In this document: piece after piece, positions 59,770 through 64,000 of the stretch | Layout: every line of letters starts with the position of its first letter | Numbering within the stretch: position 1 is the stretch's first letter | The notes under the pieces: generated by a model | What the model was told of the DNA's origin: nothing | What the model saw: the letters and a program-made list of their open reading frames with translations, nothing else | Databases searched by the model: none | Made by a program: the position numbers and the translations under genes | Assembly: GCF_040581485.1 (NCBI RefSeq) | Contig: NC_090133.1 | Location: forward strand, 5,828,001 to 5,892,000 | Direction: 5' to 3' | Source of the DNA: Linepithema humile | Lineage: Eukaryota > Arthropoda > Insecta > Hymenoptera > Formicidae | DNA length: 64,000 bases

Positions 59770-59834
59770 GTGCAAACTTGAATCTCCATTTCGTAGCCGC
59801 GTTCCGGAATCGACCGGCCGTCAGATTTTCGGTT

Positions 59835-59851
59835 TTCGAAAAGGGTCGAAA
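59835..59851 (+). repeat. 17-bp inverted repeat, left arm
   Basis: Reads TTCGAAAAGGGTCGAAA. It is the exact reverse complement of 60192-60208. A further 11-bp match (TCGAAAAGGGT) lies at 60398-60408 on the plus strand. Confidence 0.85.
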
Positions 59852-60191
59852 GCCACCCCCGTAAACACCACGGGATGTATCCGTTAAAAAAAAATCATCG
59901 ATAGACTTGCGGCAGTGCGAATTCTCCACTCGCGAGAATGTCGAAGGGCATCCGCCGGGGGCATCGGCTTCTCGGGGAAATACCGAGGGCATTCATATCG
60001 ACACGTGTAATCGTGTTTGTCTGAGAAGAGATTTTACTCAAGAGCGAGCGTATCTCAACGATCACGATATTGCTATCCATCGTGCGGAAGCAACAATCCT
60101 GTCATTAAGCGAAATTGGCTTGGTTGCATTATTCGTCTCTTTAACGGAACGAATTAATGTCTGGAAAATTGAAAAAATAATTCGGATAACT

Positions 60192-60208
60192 TTTCGACCC
60201 TTTTCGAA
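60192..60208 (-). repeat. 17-bp inverted repeat, right arm
   Basis: Reads TTTCGACCCTTTTCGAA on plus, pairing perfectly with 59835-59851. Outside the arms both sides also carry CGGTT (in reverse complement on the right), offset by two bases, so the real similarity is a little longer. The enclosed 340 bp contain nothing I recognise. Confidence 0.85.
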
Positions 60209-60209
60209 C

Positions 60210-63200
60210 CGCATCCTTCTACGTAGAAGTGAAAAATCATTACACTGCTGTTTTATATATTGATGATCCACTTGTTAATTATCAAAATTTGAAAGTTGCA
60301 ATATGTTGATAGAAATTCAACATAACGCCATTCAGAATTTATGGAAAAAATATAAAGTAAGCTTTAAAAATCAACGAGTTCCAATAGCATCCTAAGATCG
60401 AAAAGGGTTAAATTTTACGATATTCGAATGCTACACGAAAATGGGCAACATGCGCAAAAAAACGAGGAACGGGTAAATAACGACGGATAATTTGTCGGCT
60501 TTGCCCATTGTGCCGTTTCCGGAGATAGGATTAGAGCGCCCCGGGCAATTTTTCTTGATTCGCACATTTCCCGCTCTGTTATTTGGACTAGAATTCTGTC
60601 ATCGAAAGAATGAAGAATACGCTTTTGTTCAATGTAACACAGGGATTTATTCATAAAATATCATAAGTCATAAAAAATTTTAGGAAAATAAACTCGAAGA
60701 ATAAAAATTCTAGAAAATTAAAAGATTTATAATTACATATAAAAATTATAATAATATACTAAGAGCTCTCTTTTTGTTAAATCTTTGTTTCAAAGAGGAA
60801 TTTATTTCCAAAATATTATTTTTTATATCCTCAGCGAACTAAAACACATAATGTAGGATATCATGACATACGATGATCGTGAAGATGCAAATTTTTCGGA
60901 TTCGTTAATTTGACCGCGAACAAAACCGAGCGGCGATCCGTTTAATTTTCATTTATGGCGCGCAAATCAAGCGCACGCGGGGACGTCGTTCGGTATCGGA
61001 TTACCGACCCCTCGATACGCGGACGTGCTCGCGGAAAAATTCGTTGACACACGAATGTACACTCACGCACGCACACGCGTATCCGCGACGCCGGCTTCGA
61101 CCGCGTGCACCGGTATTACGCAAAAAACAACGCGCGCCTGTCAGGGGAAATAAAACAAGGATCGGGTAAATAGCGACGGTCCGTAGATAATTCTGTTTTG
61201 TTTATCACTGCCGCGGGAAATGCGATTTCGTACGCCACCGACTGACGCGATTTGTTTTTATATTCAACGTTCCCGGCCGCGGTTATGTATGTGTAATTCA
61301 GCGGTGATGCTCCTGCGGTATCTTGTGCGCGCAAAATAGGGATTATCGATTACACCGCTGAAACGCGCGCGGATCCGGTTCTAATTAATGATTTTATTTA
61401 AAGCCAAACGCGGTATCGACATCAATACCGATAATTGTCAGCGATTCCGAGCGTGCATTCGAAGCGGCGAAAAGATTGTCTCTCCGGTCTCCGTGATTTT
61501 TAATTCTAGAAACGATGGTCGACATTTAGGTGGCGAGATCGTCATCGTCGTGTAATTAAATCGAAATACCGGATAGTCATTAATGACAAGTGGCGCCCAA
61601 TCGCGATGACTCCATGATTTTTATTGATCTCACGCTGCGAGGGTCCGGACCGCTCGCGGACGCCCCCGAGGGGGGCCCCCCTGATATGGCACCTATAACG
61701 ACAATCACGCTGGCAACGGCCGATCGTCGCCGCACGGAGCACACCGCCCCCTCAATCTTATCGATCGCATAAAAAGAAATCACGTAATGGATCCCGGCCG
61801 CGACGACTTTCCCATCGGCACGACAATGAGAGATTATCTGTCGGTCCCGAATTCTTCGCTCTGAAGAGAGAAAGAACTGTTTCCGAGCCGTTATTAATCC
61901 TCGATCATCTGGAACACTCATAATGCTCTCTCTCTGCTTGAGACTTCGAATTAATACCAAAGCTTTTAATAAGACAAATTATTTAGAATATAATCTGGCC
62001 ACGTTAAAACGAAGATTTGTTATTGACGTAAATTACTGTTTCTTTTTCTTTCAACAATTTGGCAAATTTTCGACTAACTTTACATGAATTTTACTCTCAC
62101 AAAATATTGATACTAAAAATGAATAAATTGTGTAAAAATAAGTCATAAATTATCTTGAAAGAAAAGATTGCTTTCAACTTAAGCTGCAAACTAATTTTGC
62201 AGCCGCTGATTCATATACAACCTATAGTCGCTCACGCCACGAGTCTGATTTTGAAGGATAAACGATCGCAATATCCTTTTTGTAACCGCGTTACTTCAAT
62301 CTCTTATCGTTCGTTTACCTGCGGCGAATATCGTTGCACGGCACGACGAACGGACACTTTCGATCATCCGTCCGGGGCAAGTGCGGAGCGCTCAGGTTGA
62401 TGGGGAGAGACAGATAGGAAAGAAACATTAGCGCGCACACGTTCGATTAACGTTTTCGTCGTACGCGAAACATGCCGCCGCCGTGCGATTCGCGATACGA
62501 TCGGCGAGTCCGCGCTAAGTCTACGGGACTGTAAGGAGGTCCATAAACTTTCGTGTCCCGAGATAGTAATCGTCAGGTGCGAAAAGCGTGACGGTTCTGG
62601 AGGGAAAGCGTCCGCGCAGGCCGCCGCCGGTCCCCGCGGATGGGTGTTCCTCGCGGTGTGCGCGCAACCTCGTCGCTATTCGTCGTTGCGTCCAGCAAAG
62701 TTGATATTTTCTCTTTTTGCGCATGGCGTCGGGGCGGAGTGCGTGCGATTCCCGGCCGCGATTATTACTTATAACGCAATATCGAAGCGCGCGAAGGGCG
62801 ACGAGCGGGCGATGATCCGCTTTTGCTTCATTAGGGAACGTTGCACTCAAGGTAACAATAAATCTCCGGCCTTATCGATTTCACGACGATACGATACGTC
62901 GATTTGTCATATGTTTATCCGGCGCTTATTATATGCGATTTATCACGCGCCCGATCTCTCGCGCTACGTTCGCAACACGGGCTACGATTATTAATTTAAA
63001 GGCGAGAGAGGGTGGGGGAGCGCGAGGGGGAATAGTTAATGTAAAATGCATCCTGTATCGATGCTCACGCGCTGCATTCTTTCGATAACGCAGTCAGGAA
63101 TTGTGAGCCAATAGAGCCGGATCACCTATAAATAATCGTGTCGCGCTGCAATGATTTTGTAAGAATTGACGGCGTGTACGGTGATTTTTGCGCGTCGCTT

Positions 63201-64000
63201 TTCCGTTTCCGTTATCAAAATGCTTTTTCAGTTCCTTATAATGCACATTACTGAAAGCATTATCAAAGTCATTTCTAAATAAAAAATTTGCGAGTCTATT
63301 GTTACATTTGCGAAATATAATTAAATAATTATTTCATTGTAATTGCTGAAAAATAAACATCTAGAACTTTTTAGAATAATATAATCACAAAGCGTTTTAA
63401 ATTAAATATATTTCTATACCTTTTTTCATTAATGAACGTATATAATGGTATTATTGTTATGTTTGTGATTATATACAGCCGCGTTGAATTCATTTGCACA
63501 ACGCACCTTGCATCGAGCTACTTATGATCGTCCACCTCCTTCGCAATACTAACTTTCTCCTCGAATATCAAAGTGCAACTCGAATCGGATTATCCGCACA
63601 ACTGCACTACAAAGTAGCCTGTATTAAGTTCTGGATAGTATGATATATATACATATGGGTATATACTATAATATTCTGGAATGCGTTTATGTCTCGCTTT
63701 AGTCTCCGTCATATAGCTTGAAACAAATTAACTTCTACGCGGATATACTTGTCTTATAAACGCCGCATGATGAAATAATTTATGCTGTATCTACTCGCAG
63801 TAATCGCACGAGAAGCCAAAATCTCAAAAACCTATTATCTTTACAACTCCGATCTCGTGATGAGAAAAATTGCGCCGCTGACTCTCCGTTCTCATTAAGT
63901 TGAAAAGAGCTCCATATCACGGAGCGCGCATTACGAGCGCGGCGAAATCGAACGTTCGAAATCGGGGATATCTTCGGACATTGTCTTCTCTCCACGCCGG
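60210..64000. other. Non-coding stretch to the end of the window
   Basis: AT-rich (60210-60440 and 60640-60890), GC-rich (60900-61380 and 61590-61900), AT-rich (61960-62230), GC-rich (62290-63010), AT-rich (63190-63480 and 63600-63790). A minus frame of 126 residues (61960-61580) and a plus frame of 116 (62644-62994) look like chance frames in CpG-rich DNA. At 63634-63680 an imperfect TA-rich inverted repeat flanks ACATATGG. Confidence 0.55.

Noticed and set aside
61640..61682. GGTCCGGACC palindrome and C/G homopolymer cluster
   Set aside because: A short GC-rich self-complementary sequence of the kind expected in such an island; no second copy or associated feature.
1..64000. CRISPR array, telomeric TTAGG array, rRNA or tRNA cluster, prokaryotic operon
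   Set aside because: Looked for on both strands and not seen; no spaced direct-repeat array, TTAGG run or dense same-strand gene series.

Overview
The window looks like nuclear DNA of an insect, and an ant or another hymenopteran is my best guess. The basis is indirect: CpG-rich unmethylated-looking sequence, abrupt switching between GC-rich and AT-rich blocks roughly every kilobase, many GA/CT, CCG/ACG and TGCG microsatellites, and a young Ty3/Gypsy-type retrotransposon. There is no bacterial gene density, no operon, no CRISPR array and no tRNA or rRNA gene that I can support.

The one unambiguous gene-bearing unit is an LTR retrotransposon on the minus strand. It has two 296-bp LTRs (7545-7840 and 11090-11385) that I read as identical, and a 4-bp GATC target-site duplication on each side. 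Read in its own direction (descending coordinates) it runs: 5' LTR, a proline-tRNA-like primer-binding site, a leader with a 2x23-bp tandem repeat and an A18 tract, a 552-residue Gag-protease ORF (SAP-like domain, coiled coil, Gag core, two CCHC knuckles, DTGS protease), an A10 slippery run, and a pol ORF in the -1 frame (reverse transcriptase plus RNase H). The pol ORF then runs straight into the 3' LTR. There is no integrase and no clear polypurine tract, so this copy is young but internally deleted or non-autonomous.

The remaining ~60 kb (1-7540 and 11390-64000) has no protein-coding gene that I can recognise. Most open frames there are short, or are shadows of simple repeats such as (GA)n or (ACG)n. 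It could be intergenic or intronic. It holds a mosaic of GC-rich islands and AT-rich linkers, many microsatellites and polypyrimidine tracts, and a few weak signals worth checking. These are a candidate 99-bp exon on the minus strand at 57415-57513 with good splice signals, a diverged 31-bp direct repeat at 21555/21861, a 17-bp inverted repeat flanking 59835-60208, an AT-rich hairpin at 15264-15303, and a few unexplained open frames at 23527-23835, 43680-44127 and 47451-47717.

Nothing outside the retrotransposon forms a multi-gene system. The most distinctive biology is the architecture of this element: a SAP-like domain on Gag, the protease encoded with Gag, an A-run frameshift signal, a retrovirus-like proline-tRNA primer site, and total loss of integrase in a copy whose LTRs have not yet diverged.
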